From Combretum micranthum (lineage: Eukaryota; Streptophyta; Magnoliopsida; Myrtales; Combretaceae), in assembly GCA_024138025.1 (NCBI GenBank), contig JAMXBD010000361.1:620001-684000 (forward strand): DNA of 64,000 bases, in the 5' to 3' direction. Positions 48,555-62,237 of the stretch are shown one piece after another. Position numbers and translations under genes: made by a program. The notes beneath the pieces are model-generated. The model did no database searches and had not been told where the DNA came from. It was given only the letters and a program-made list of their open reading frames with translations. Positions within the stretch are counted from its first letter, which is position 1. Each line of letters starts with the position of its first letter.

Positions 48555-50842
48555 ACTACAACAAAATTGGCAATTAGCTACCAAATTACTAACCACCAAC
48601 ATATTATGGAAGCAAAAAGATACTTTTAAGTTCTAACTATGAAATTATTAATTGGTGGTAAATATATTGGAGGAAAAAATTTAGGAATAGAGGGAAGACT
48701 TTTAGACTACCAAATTAATGGTTTGGTGGCTAAATATATTATAATTAACTACCTATATTAAAATTGGTAGCTAAAGATATTCAATAAAATAAATTTTAAA
48801 TCATTATATATATTGCTATCAAAATAAATATAGTGTCTAAAAAGAGTAATTAATTACAAATTTCATATTTGGTAACTATTATTCAAGTCTTTTTTTTTTT
48901 TCCAAACTACCAACGTAAGCAAACGATAGATAATGTAAAAATAAAAAACCCTTGTTTTTATTCGTTCTTCTTCTCCAGTTAAAATAGAACGACTCCATGC
49001 CTTTTTTCTCTCTATTTATTTAGTTTAAATCTTCAATCTCTATTGTTAATACTTTAAGATTTTGAGTTGTACGTAAATCCCTCAAGCTTTATTTTGTGCT
49101 TGAGAAAACATAGTTTGTATATACCACCTACAATAACTACGACTATTCATAATTTATAATTGGTCACATCTTTCATTATATAATTTTTTATTTCCCCAAC
49201 TATATGTCTTTTGTATACATTTTTAGATGGAGAGGAATCTCAAAGTTTTTTTTTATTATTATTAATATGTCCCGCTGATGATGATAGTGGTGTCCACAGT
49301 AGAAAAGTCATAACATGTTTGGTTATAGATTTATTTATTTGGAAATCGTGGTTTGATTTCATGAGTTGGACATCGATCACTTAGTATGTGTCCTTCATAG
49401 TTTGAGGAGAAATCTACAAGGGCCGCTTGTGTTGAATTGTCTTGTTTCATAGAGATCTTAGCACTTTGTATTGATTTTATTTGTATTTTCAGCCAATCTT
49501 TTCTTGATCTTATTGGATGTCGAACTTCATTGAAACTATATTATGGATTTGTGATTGAAGTCCTTTGGTTATAGATGATAGTGATTTAAGTTCGACTTGT
49601 GTTTTCCGTCAATCGTGGTGATAAATTGGACTTGGATTTGATTCTTTAGTTTCATGAACTTCTGTCATGTGTTATGTACAGGTTTGCTTGGTGATTCTTG
49701 TCCAAGTGTAGGGAAAAAAACTGTTTCTATGTCTTTATATAACAAGGGGCTTTCCTTATATGCTTCATTTTCTGCTATGGATAGCAATAAGACATAATCT
49801 CATTATATACGATATACGCACAGACAAGATGATCCATAAAAGTGTTTAGGGAGCAGCAAAATTTAGATTTGGTATGTGCAAATGCATGTGCCATTGTTAA
49901 AGTGTATGTTAATTTTTTTTTTTTTTTTTTTTGTTGTAAGTTCTGTTATTGACATTTGAAGACTTATATCGTTATTTTTTCCTATTTTTACTATACATAT
50001 TTATTGAGATGGCAAGGCATTATGGTCCTATCAATATCAAGTTGAAGAACACTATCTCAATGTTATTCCAATTATTTTTTTTTTTCAGTTGCGTAATTTT
50101 GAAAACCAACTTATAGTTAGAGACTTTTGTTATTAGTTTGAAAACTTATGTTTAACACTTAGACTAATGCTTATTGGTTGTACGATTAGTATAGATTATA
50201 ATATGGTTAAACTTATATTAATGATCTAAATATCAACAATTTATTGGTTTCAATTTCTCATGAGTTTTCAATGTTTACATGAATGGTTAAAGTAGAATAT
50301 TATATAATAGGTTGTGTAAATAAAATGCAGGTGATAATGGTGGCTAATTACATTGTGTACTTAGTAACCAAGCCGCATTTGGTAGCTAATAACATAATTT
50401 TTAGCTACCAAATAGTTTTTAGCTAGTAAAGTTTTGGTAATTAAAGATATGACATTTTGTCACTAACTCATAATTGGTAGTTAATAACATCAATCTTAGC
50501 TACGAAAAGTTGTTATTGGTTACCATGATATAATCCTTCTATCTACCAAATTTGGTAGCAAAAGGCTTGAAATATTTTTCACTACCAAATCTTATATGGT
50601 AGCCAATAACAATGATTTTAGCTACCAAACCTCATTACTTGCTACCATTTAATGACCCTTTCAACTACCAATATTTTGGTAGCTAAATGGGATTACTTTT
50701 CACTACCAAACAAGATTAATAGCCTATACCCTTTAGCAACCTCTCAGAAATTACCAAACAAAATTGGTAGCAAATATGGTTACCAAATTATGCATTTCAA
50801 CTACTAAATATATTGATAGCTAAATATCAATTTTGTTGTAGT
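48555..50842. mobile_element. Non-autonomous CACTA-like (EnSpm) element, 2.3 kb
   Basis: The ends are the perfect 15-bp inverted repeat ACTACAACAAAATTG and CAATTTTGTTGTAGT. CACTA elements start CACTACAA, so the leading C is lost or changed on both sides (A on the left, G on the reverse-complemented right). Both subterminal zones hold many copies of TTAGCTACCAAA and its inverse, the clustered transposase-binding words expected of this superfamily. No transposase frame is present. A convincing 3-bp target duplication was not seen. Confidence 0.75.
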
Positions 50843-53800
50843 CACTTAGGCAGAAGGATGCCAGGAAAGAAGGGAAAGATCTAGCAAAGTCTCAAAGATA
50901 ATCAAAGAACAAGCTTAATAGAATTAATGATTTTTTTCCTACTCACTTGTATTTGTTCAATATTTGATATGTATATGTATTTATTTAATACTAAAATATT
51001 TTATGCTAAGAATATATGACTCCTTTCAACATAGAACATTTCATTTTATATGTTAATTCATCTTTTAAAGTGACATTGGAAATAAAAATGCACTTTATAC
51101 TTGACATATATTTATTAGTTAAGAAACTAAATTTAGTACAACCAAAGCTATATATGCAAAAAAAAAAATTATAGAAAGTTACATCCTTTTTCTTTTGTTT
51201 TTTTTAAAATGTTATTTGTAATGTAGCCTCCACGAGGCATGCAATTAGAGATTAAATAATGGTATATTGTGTGAAGTGAAGATAAGATTGTATGATAATT
51301 AAACTATGCGAAATTTGTAGACATAATATTGTAATAATTATATTACATATTCTATTAGTTGCAACTTAACATTATATGAAATACTTTATATATGATAATA
51401 ATTATACATTACAAATACAATATAAGATAAGATGTTTTATTATATATGGTGAACTATCCCTCCATAATCTAACATAAATATAAACGTCAATTTGTAGTTG
51501 TTAATGTGGCTAAAGAAACTTGAATTTTTTTTTTTAACAGCTTAAGTGTTGAGCATTATATTTAAAATATAAAATACAATAAGTAATAGATTTTAAAATT
51601 CACTCCAAATTTTTCATTAATTTATAATTAGTACGCTAATAATTCAAAATTAATAGGATTTTAGTAAGACTATAAAATGTTAAATTCTATTCATGTACTA
51701 CAAATAAACTAAAGTATCATAAAAAATACGTTAATATACAATATATAAATGCATTAAATGACTTAAATACTAGTTAAAGATCAATTTTTGAAAGTTAGAC
51801 CATCCCGGCCGATTTAATTGGGTTAGACTGGAATCGACCAAAAACGTTGGTTGGTCTAATGGAAAAGCTCAAACTTAAATTTCTAAAGAAACATGACCAA
51901 TAAATGAGGTCGTGTAACAAGTCATGCATCTCTTTGACCTTAAGGTTAATATGTCCTAGAAAAACACGACTGATACATGGTTTCATGTATCATCCTAGGT
52001 AGCTTCCTAACTATCTTTCCCTTGATGTCCACAACCAATACACAGGTTAATGTATCTTGTCGTGTGAAAAAACATGACCTAATACATGACCTCGTAGCCC
52101 TGCATGTGTACTTTTCTAGCCTCTCATAACTTCATCAATCCTCACTCAAATCGCACAAAACTTGACCCCGGTTCTTCCCTTAAGCAGAAATAACCTTCCA
52201 AAGACTTCAAAACACATATTTAACAAGTGATAACATCCTATTTAAATTATACATCAATCAAATACATGAAGTAAAAAATGTTTTACACTAATATTGTTCC
52301 ACTGGTAATGCATGACTCGATACACGGGATGTGTTCTTAGTCATGCAAAGAAATGAGATTGATTACATGGGTCATGTATCTGGCTGTGTATTCCCCTGGA
52401 ATGTTTGCACGGGCCCCTGAATGGCCCATACTTTTCCTAAACTTCTTCTTTAGGTCTAAGCACCCTTTAAGGAGATTCTTAAGAGTACTATTGAACTCTA
52501 AGTGACATAAACATAAAGAATAATGTAAATTGACATAAGTTAGTAAAGCTTATGCTAATATCCAAATTCAATAGTGACCAATTTCTAGATATTGAGCTTC
52601 AGAAAGGGATTTGGAAGCTTAAACCAATCGACAATTACGTAGTAATTACAAGTTGCTTGCTAGAGTAACTAAGAATTTAAATTTGATTGAATTATGTGTT
52701 AGTTGGTGCTTGGTCACTTACCTTACGAAGTGGTACCCTTGGACTGGGTTGCGAGCTTGATTGCAGCTCTAAGACAATGTGGTAGATTTATGGGCCTAAA
52801 ACCCCCCATAAATAGCATAGTAAGGCTTGGTTAGTAGTCGATAGAGGATTCTCTGAGACCAAATGATCAATTGGGAACTAGAGCGAAGTTGCAACAGAGT
52901 TATGCGGAGATATGACCCTTGCATTAAATGTTGCAATAGACCATGCTCATTGATGGCTAATTGTAAAAGGATGATTAGGATGAAACAACTTCTCGTTTTT
53001 TCATTTCTAGGAAGTTTTGGGGTCTTGTTAAACCCCTCTTTTCATTACGTGACCCCCTAAAGGAATCTTATCCCTTTTGTTTAGCAGGAGTGATAAGTAC
53101 TCTTGTATATGTTAGTGTTTCCAAGATGTTGGAAATGCCTTGGTTTTGGAATCTAAATTAAATAAACTAGATCATGGCTGTTGCATTAGAATATGAGCAT
53201 GTAACATGCATATGTGTGTTTTTTTTATCGTGTACTAGGCTTCACAGCTTGTTTTTTAACATTTTAGGTTTCATTGGCGATATAATGGGGATGAGATATG
53301 GACACTACAAGTTTTCATGAAAGAATTTCATTGTAATCATTTTTTTAATCTTGAACTTGGATGAATGTAACTAATTAACTACTAAATACCTTTGCTTTGA
53401 TTTCTTTATGGACCTTTAAGTACAAAAGTTTTATAATCGAATTATACTCATTTGATGGCCATGTGGGCAATATTTATAAATAAGTATTTGAAAAAATTTA
53501 TTTTTCAAATTGAATTTAATAGGTTTTGACAAACCAAAACCATGGAAAAACATATAGTACTTTGCCGAAAATTTTGCAAAATCAATAATGATTTCCATAT
53601 TAAAACTTGATTAGAAACGCACTTAGTAAAGAAATGCCTTTTGCATGTCACTTATAGGTGATATGTGTGACTAACTATTACATCCTATTAAGAATAAATA
53701 AAATAAATAATAACTAGAAGTTTAATAAAATTTATAAAAAAGCAAATAATTAAATGGAGGATAATAATTAATATGTATTACATGTCATAATATAAGCAAG

Positions 53801-54305
53801 AAGGGTTACAATGAATAATTTTAGTAATAACTAACCTAATTAATAAAACACATGGGGGCATTAAAGTAATTTCTATCTCAAACGTATAATTTATATATGT
53901 TCAAGAAGTTTTACTTTATAAACTCTCTCTAAACTTCTATTAGAAGAAAACCAAGAACAAAACTCTCCCTTAAGATCCAGAGATCTCTACAAGAGAAATC
54001 AAGAGAAAAAGATAAGAACAATTTCGTAAATTCGCTAATCTTTTAATCACAACATTAATATAAATTTATCTTAGGATAATCAAGAATCAAGAGGAGGGAA
54101 GAGTTGTACTTAAGAAGCTTCCACAATAAGTAATCCTTTAATTGGTGGTGGTAGTAGTTTAAAAATATGTTTTTATTCGTCATAGGTAAGTAATCTAACT
54201 TATAATCTTGTATTCATGTGTTATGTTGCTATGATTAATGATTGAATAATGAGATCACTAATTTGATACTAGATCTATAGATTTAGGAATAGATAATGAT
54301 TAATA
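50843..54305. other. Repeat-derived sequence without a gene
   Basis: The part to about 51790 is AT-rich and featureless. From 51790 to 53060 the sequence is less AT-rich, with repeated ACATGACC/TACATGG words, and looks like non-coding retrotransposon sequence. From about 53880 to 54180 a TTTATAAACTCTCTCTAA box and purine-rich leader resemble the promoter and leader of the long LTR family, so a truncated plus-strand copy may end at 54305 where the next copy starts. Confidence 0.4.
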
Positions 54306-57300
54306 TGTAAACCTCTAGATTTTTTTTTCGGTTAGTTAAAATATAAACATTAGAGTCGAAACTATAATCGAAACCTCAAAACCAATTCGAGACAACCATA
54401 AACCTTGAAACATTAGAATCAATCAAACATAGTTTAGCAACTATAGAATATCAGGTGAATTAAATAAACATAGAAACCCTAAAAACAAAATGATGGGCAA
54501 AATTTTTCACTAAAATGATAGACGTTTTGAAACACTAATTGTTTTTGAAATCTTAAACAAAGCAGTTTTCGTATCTGATCATCGACACACAAATCAAGAC
54601 AATGTAACCAAATAACAATTTATAATAAATAATATTGAATTATTTTTCTAATATCTTATATTATTTTATTGAATTATAAAAACATCAATTGAAACAATTT
54701 ATACACGTGATAGGTTTTCAATCGGTATTGTTTATTCTTTACAAATACTAATTTTATTATTCATTACTATTCTCTACCATTCATACCATACCTTAATCTT
54801 ATATAACCATACTTTTTCTTACAAAGCCATACCTATTTTTATACATACCATACTTAACTTCTCTTACACTTTTCTTTTCTCTCTCTCTCAACCCATCTCT
54901 CCCCCCCCCCCCCCTTCCTTCTCATCTCTCTCTCTCTCTCATTTTCTTTCACTTTCTCTCCTCCTTTCATTCTCTATAAATACCCTCTTGCCTCCCTCAT
55001 TTTCATACTTTACGTTCCACACTAAAATCTCAAAACTCACTTAAATTCCTTTCCTTCTCACCCCAAGAAAACCAACATTCCTCCCTTTCGACTCACTCTA
55101 TCTCTCTTTCATCATCTCATATTTCCACTTCATTCTCTAGGTAAAGACCCTTAGTCTCCCATCTATGTTATGATCATCATCATAAAAATGAGACAACACC
55201 ATTTCCATATGATTTTCCTAATGATGGTCTAAGTAAGGGAAGGAAATGTGGGGCATCATACCATGTTTTGTTATTGTAATATTTGTATTCCTTACTTCTT
55301 GTATACTAATCCAACTTTTATATATGTTTCTAAATGTATATGTATATATAAACTTTAGAGCATAGTGCTCACTAACCTAACTTTAATTTTATATTATTAC
55401 ATTCTTGTAATTTTAATTCTTGCAATTTATTTTTCATGGAGACTTATCATAAATCAAAGTCTCGAACTTGTCCATATTCAAGTTATGAAGGGACTTCCAT
55501 TTCAAAGTCTCAGAGAGCCTTGTCAAAATTCCAAGACTCCCATTTTAATTTATATTATCTTAGTAACTTGTCTATTTCAACTGTCAGGGAGCCTTGTCTT
55601 AAATCTAAGACTCTCATTTTGCTTTATGTTGCTTTTATGATCATCTTTATTATCTCTTGTCATTTGTTTCTTTTATGATCATCTTCATACTATATTGTTT
55701 AAAATTATTTGTATGTTCATAACACATAATGCTCATAGTGATATTGTTTAAAGCTCCAAATGTAAAATTTTGAACTAAAATGCCATTATGGTCAAAAGTT
55801 TCTAAATTAAAAAGTAAGAACAAGATGATAATTCTAAGATTGTCATCATATTCACTTTTTTATTTAGAAGACCTAACATAAACGTGAGAGATTCATGAAA
55901 TTGTGAACCTTCACATATTATTAATATTTTATTATGTAAAATATTTTCAAAAACTTATTTTTAAATGCATGGGAAATCACCTAGAAAAAAATAGAAATTT
56001 GAAAACAAACTACATCCCCTATTTTCCCTAAAAATGCCATGACACGAATGTAACTAATGGGGATGGGAGAAATTGACTTATTATTATTTTTTTTTTGTGT
56101 TTTAAAAATGATAAAAAAAATTAAGAACTCATGCCCAAATTTTGGTTCCCAAGAACCTTAGAGCATGAGTAAAGTATAAAACTTAATTTTTTTAATCTTG
56201 AATTGTTAGTTTTACAAAGCATGGAGTGATCACACCAATAAGATTTTTTATTAGAGAATAAAGTGTTTAAACTTTATTAAGATTTCTTTAAGAAAATTTT
56301 CATGAGAAACAACACTCTGTTCATGTATATCTGATGAACTATTATTCATATTTCATTTGTATTTAACCATATGAATAATCAACACACACCTTAGAGAGTT
56401 TTACATAGAGTAAAATCATAGAAATTGTCAAAATAAAGTTAAAATGAAATCTGGAAGCAATCTTACCTCTGCATTATGAGATCTCAAAGACCTTATATGA
56501 TGAAAGTAACCATAGAAATAGATAGAACATTCGAAGTAGGTAAAGACCGATTACTCTTATGTAAAAATGGAAGGTAAAATGAGCAAGATATAATCGTTTT
56601 AAGGTTTCAATTAAGTAACCAAAAAAAGTAGTAAGAATAAAAGTTATAGAAGTAGGAGTTTAAGTAAAGTATAGTATGAAATACTTATTTTGGGTATTTC
56701 CTTGTTCAGGCAAAAATGACTCTAGAACCGAACCCCTTTTCTAAAGGACTGCTTTGATTGAGGACTTTCACAATGGCCGAGTGAGCTATCTCTTACGTAT
56801 TCTTGTTATATGCTTGTACTTAGTGGCACTAGAATACTAGGAGCAAGATAAAAATTTATTTGAATGGTGATTCTTGGGATATGTTTGTGTATTTATGATT
56901 TGCGTGATAATGAATACTAAGTATATCAAAACCAATGAGTAGTTGTTTAAGCAATTGTTGCTATTACTATTATTATTACTTGCCTTTGTGATGAATTGTT
57001 TGATCACCCGCAAAGATTACTTCAACTATATTCAAGTTGGTATAATAAATCGAACATGAATAGCATTCGTCGAGTTACATTTATAGAAGGTTACTACTCC
57101 TACGTAAAGGAGCGGAAGGGACTGCAAACCATATAATCAGCGGACATATATGGACCTGCTCTAGCATTGGGTGCTAAAAACGTTTAGGAATACGACTTCA
57201 TAAAAGAGCTGCACGAGCCGCACCAACATCATTCACTTTGAGCGGGTGACCAACGACTAGTAGTAAGGTTACGGTGACCTTTTGATCGATTCTCAACCCT

Positions 57301-57924
57301 TGTCACAGATGGCGTAAATCCATTCTACGTATGGTTTCTGAGTGACCATATGCAATTGTTTGATTCATGTGATTTGATGCATTGCCATTGCAAATGGTTG
57401 TTTAATAAACTTGTTTGTTATGGTTGATGGGTATGTGAATAGAGATTTTCTCACTAAGTTGTGGTTAGCTTACTCCTTCGTAGACTTTTGTTGACACAAT
57501 AACACTTATAATTGTTTCCAAAGGATAACATATCACGGGTATTACCTTTTGGAATCTTGAAGCTCTTAGAAGAGATTAATGAAATTTTAGATGTTTTATT
57601 TGATTTAATGTAATTTTAGAAACATTTTATGTTTTGTGGAATTATGAATGAATGTAAAAACTCATGGACCTTATGAACCTTAGCGAGGGAATGTACCTAA
57701 GTTGATATAATCTAAGTTTAACTATTTACCTTACGTTTAGTTCTTTTGAATCCAAATTTATTGTATCTTCCTAAATTGCATAACTCCACCAGTGTTTTTT
57801 TTTGCTGTGAACGTACACCTTGTGCATGATTTGGAAGTATTTGCATGGCTAAGGTAGTCATTCTTAGGTTTCAATATTGTATACGATGGACTGTCACGTT
57901 TAAGGTACCATTTGGGGCATGACA
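54306..57924 (+). mobile_element. Long LTR copy A, plus orientation
   Basis: This copy starts TGTAAACCTC and ends GGGGCATGACA. A TATA box CTATAAATA lies at 54973-54981 after a CT-rich tract that includes 14 C residues (54901-54914). It shares ordered blocks with copies L1 and L3 in reverse orientation, such as a GGTTACTACTCCTACGTAAA block near 57090. The candidate flanks TAATA and ATATT do not match, so it may have recombined with its neighbour. The exon-like block near 56711 is shifted out of frame in this copy. There are no retrotransposon genes. Confidence 0.7.
54973..54981 (+). promoter_or_regulatory. TATA box of LTR copy A
   Basis: CTATAAATA lies within a CT-rich promoter-like stretch and is followed by a C/T-rich leader. 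Confidence 0.5.
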
Positions 57925-59095
57925 ATATTAGAAACCTAAGACTCAATCAAACATAGTTCACAACCTTAGAATATCAGATGAATTAAGTTGATATAAAAAC
58001 CTTAAAAATAAAATGTGTAGAAAACCTTTTCACTAAAACAATAAAAGTTTTCGAAACCTTAATCATTTTGAAAACCCTACACGAAGTAGTTTCTATCTGA
58101 TCGATGGCACACAAATCCAAACAACATAACCGGATAACAATTAATAATAATATAATATTAAATTGTTTTTCTAATATATTAAATTATTTTATTGATTTAT
58201 AAAACGTCAGTTGAACCGAATTTTACATGTATCATATTTTCTACCGGTATTATTTGTTATATTCATTTACCATACTTTGTACTTTCAAGTACTAAAATTA
58301 TTATTCACTCATCACTTTTGTCATCTTATTCTTACACCTATATACTTGCATACCATACCTCTTCTTACACATACCATAATTACTACCATATATAACTACC
58401 AACTTCTCTTCTTTGGTTCTTTTCTTCTTCTTCTTCTCTCTCTCTCTCTATCGGAGTTAAAATGACTTCGTTATAGCCTTTTTAAGATTAAACTAAGTAA
58501 CCGGAGAATCTATTAAGAAAAATATTTATAAAGTTAGGAATTCATGAAAAGTTAGAATGAAATATTTACTTTGGCTTTTTTTTTTTTTTAATTTAGGTGA
58601 CGAGGATTATGAGACTCCTTTTCCTGAAGATTTTTTGGATTAAGGGATCATCATCATGGCTAAGTGAGTTTTTTCCTTATCCGTATCTTGTTTTTGCATG
58701 TAAAGTAGTTGCACTAGTTGATTGGAAAAAAAATAAGACATGAATATGTTTATGGGATATTATGGGATTATGTTTGTGCTTGCATTGCGTAACCAAAGGA
58801 TCATAAGCATATTGGAATTTTAATACGGTTGATTAATATGTTATGTTACTTTGCCCTATCACCATGTTCACATTATGATTGTTTGTACATCCCTTAAATG
58901 ATATGTTTAGACGAATTATAGAAATTGATCACGCATTGCATATCGTTGAGTCACATTTCATTTTTGTTGCTACTCCCACACATGTGGCCAAATGGGTGAT
59001 TAACTGTACACAGAGTATGGACCTTGCTCCTGCATTGAGGAGCTACGACATTTGGGGAATACGGCCTCATTATGGAGATGTGCTAGATTGATCGC
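57925..59095 (+). mobile_element. Long LTR copy B, truncated, head to tail with copy A
   Basis: Sequence from about 57930 repeats 54408 onward of copy A (ACTCAATCAAACATAGTT, AGAATATCAG, a CTGATCGATGGCACACAAAT block). It then jumps to the exon-like block at 58597-58663 and to the block with GCATATCGTTGAGTCACAT. The first 100 bases and the segment between the promoter and the exon-like block are shortened, and the 3' end is missing. Confidence 0.65.
58597..58663 (+). other. Conserved exon-like block in LTR copy B
   Basis: Preceded by a T-run and ATTTAG acceptor, 67 nt long and followed by GTGAGTTT, it has a frame GDEDYETPFPEDFLD-stop. This is the cleanest member of the set. Confidence 0.5.
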
Positions 59096-61377
59096 TGAAA
59101 TAGCCATAATTTTCCAAGTCATGTTTTATAAATGTGTTAATTCAATTATGCATGATTTTCAACTATGATGAATGTGATTTATATTAATATATGATATATG
59201 TGTTATGTTGATGTGTTAAAATACCTAAATGTCTTAGAATAACTAAATATTAAGTTTATAAATTTGCGAGTGTAGTTAAGAGTGTGATAAACTAGCTTAA
59301 AACAAGTAAACATACAAAAAATATATATTTTTTCTACCTAGCAAAATTTTTTTAGACATTAATCAAGGCCAAAAACACATTTAATGCCCAAAATAAGCCC
59401 ATTTATTTACTAAAAACAAGCCCATGTAAAGCCTTGAATAAGGCAGCCCTAAAAGTCAACTAAGAAGATAAATATCATCTCATAAAGTGCAATTTTCGTC
59501 GAAAAATTCCAGACATAAAAAACACTCCTCTACAAGCTCCAAAACCTCATTTTATCTTCTCCAAAAGCTCTCCCATGGATATATAATACTAACCCCTTCA
59601 ACTTCTACAAAGAAAACCATTAAAGGCTTGCAACAATACCACAAAATTAAGACACAAAGTTCTTAGGATATGTGTGTTCATTTGTTTTAAGCATATTTAA
59701 AGTTGTGTTTTTATTAGGATAGGGTTTGTATGCAAAAATGAGATAAGATGGTTTCTATGTCTTGTTGGTAGTTGGAGTAGTATTTTTGTGCTAAAAGAGC
59801 TTGTAGTATGTGTTAGATATGTAACTTGAATTGTTTTTATGATTGAAGTGTAGGATAGTGATGCTGTGAAATAGAAACAAAATTTAAGTATTGATACTTT
59901 TGAAATTGATTAAAACTTAAAACATAAAAGTTGTATATTTTTTTAAGCTTTCCAATGCAACTTGAATCACCTTAATCAGAGATCAGATGAAAAAGTTACA
60001 GTTAAAGTACGATAGGTTGCGAAACAGGAGAAGGCTACACGACTCGTGTAGGGGTAGTGTATGTAGAAATTTGATTTTATGGAGTCACTAGTAAATGTAC
60101 ACGATCCGTGTAGGGGTAGTATATGTAGAAATTTGATTCTATGAAGTCACGAGTAAATGTACACGACCTGTGTAGAGGTAGTGTATGTAGAAATTTGATT
60201 CTGTGAAATCACGAGTACATGTACACGACTCATGTAGGGGTAATATACAACTAGGAAAATTTTGAAACGTGATTCCTCTATTTTCATTCGAAAATTGCAA
60301 CTTTTACACACTTTCAATCCTCATCAAACACAATTCACACCCCAACTTTATTTATATAATTTTCAAATAAGGTTAAAAACTTATGTTTCCTTGTTAAATG
60401 TGTAATTGCTTAGGAAATGAATATTTTTTAGCCGAATTGAGATAGATAAGTGAAAAGTGATGTGTTGTGCTAATTAATTAATATAATCAAGCATGATTTA
60501 AATGAACTTATGGTATATGTTAAGTTATGTATGTGTGAGAATACATGTTATGTTTTGTGTGAACTTTGTTTAGAATTGAACTTTGTGCAAGTGCGAGTTC
60601 TTATTTTGAATTAGTGTTAAAGTTTTATTATTTAATCTCTTTTATCAGATTCTCTGTCACCTTCAGGACTAGTTACACCTTCTTTGTTTGAGAATATCTC
60701 AGGTACGCAGTAACATGCTTATTTCTTGCTTAGGATAGATATAATTAAATTTACTCTAATTTATGAAAACTTAAACTATGTTTGAATTGGTTATCTATTA
60801 TGCTGTTGGATCCAGTTTGGGGAGCGGTACCTTGTCATGATGCAATGACTTTTATAAGTGGTACGCGAGTAGTCGATGGGGTTTTTTGTATCGATATAAT
60901 AATTACTTAAGCTTAGGATGAAGTAACATGGTTTAATTCGATATTTCGAGACTTGAATTGGGTGATGTTATGGACTAAGATAAGTGAAGATGATAAACGG
61001 CTGAGAACCTTATATAAGACTATTTTTCGTTTTCAGATATATTCATCTAGGAGATATGAGACCCTGAACAACTCATATCAACCCCCTGAGCATTGAGGTC
61101 ATTACTCAGGTCTCCAAAATGTCTCTGTTGCCCGGAGTTTAAATACTCCAGTGTTGTTTGATTAATTAAAGACTTTCTAATAACCTATTGATTGTTGCAT
61201 ATGCATATAGATTAAGCTTGTGTGTATCACTAGTTTTTGTTTTCATTACTTGTGTATGGGCTTTTGGTTTATTATTTTTTCTTTACAGGATCCCAAGACG
61301 ATGAGTTTTATGCTAGCATGGGTTATGGGACTGATTTTGAAGATTTTCTTGATAGTTGGGAAGATTAAATTGGCTAT
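59096..61377 (+). mobile_element. Related LTR-like copy D, cut by copy L4
   Basis: A TATA-like ATATATAATAC at about 59578 is followed 1.7 kb later by an exon-like block (61289-61368) after TTTACAG whose frame ends FEDFLDSWED-stop. The distance equals that in copy A. Two other stretches end in CTCAG-GT (about 60710 and 61110) and look like spliced leaders. A 62-bp tandem repeat sits at 60037-60246. Similarity outside the exon-like block is weak, so membership of the family is tentative. Confidence 0.4.
60037..60246 (+). repeat. Tandem repeat, 62-bp unit, about 3.4 copies
   Basis: ACACGACTCGTGTAGGGGTA-like starts fall at 60037, 60099, 60161 and 60223, exactly 62 bases apart. Each unit contains the short palindrome ACGA-TCGT in variable condition, TATGTAGAAATTTGATT and an AGTCAC word. 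Confidence 0.92.
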
Positions 61378-61747
61378 TGTCACGCCCCAGATGATACCCT
61401 AAATGTGGCAGTCCGCCGCATATAATATTAAAGCTAATGAATGACAACCTTAGTCATGCAGGAGCTTCGATATCATATGCAAGGCGTGCTTCCAAGATAG
61501 TAGGAGACTCACATGGGTATTACGTTTAAGTGGATAATAAAAGCAAGCAAGAACTTATATAAATAAACATAAGATTTTTATAATAATATCCTTACATCAT
61601 CTTAGGGGCATTCCCCCGCTTTAGAAGTCTTTCAAAATAATAATCACTATAACATAAGCCTACTATAGAGATTTTCTTAGAAGCTTATGTTCAAAACTTA
61701 AATACATAAAGCTTCTCTCAAAAACTCCTAGTAGCTTATACTCGTAC

Positions 61748-61789
61748 CTGGCATACGGGGCTTCTTGGGGCCAACCAAAGGTAATCGTA
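61748..61789 (-). other. Exon-like block near the LTR 3' end (copy L4)
   Basis: A 42-nt stretch on the minus strand lies between TTGTTACAG and CAG-GTACGA, in the position of 33539-33579 in the solo LTR. Confidence 0.35.
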
Positions 61790-62237
61790 CTGTAACAAAA
61801 AGCTATAAGGGTATAAGCAAAACTAGCTTAGTGAGATAATTCCATCTATAAGACATTTTCATAATTCATAGAAGTATTTTAATCAAACATATGAAAATGT
61901 ACCAATCATATGAACAAACAAGATACACATGATTAACCGAAAATCAAGTGTAGCATGGATTTTACGCCCTCCATGTCAAGGGTTGGGAGGTTACAGGCCC
62001 ATACGACCATCAATATCTGCAGATTTACCGGCTCATGCTTGCCCTGTAGACTTTTCGACTCCTACTAGCCTATGTAGACTTTCCGGCTCCTACTAGCCAC
62101 CACTACCATTTCCTCGTTTCCCCACACGAAAAATAGTAGTGAAATAAATGTGACTCATGTGTATGATATGCATGAATTGATTTCAATATAAATTTAACTA
62201 AAAATGTTTAGTTCAAGTTAAAGGCGATCAACAAAAT

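Noticed and set aside
54901..54914. Poly(C) run as a sequence error or special structure
   Set aside because: A run of C inside a CT-rich promoter is a plausible simple repeat; its exact length cannot be trusted without reads.
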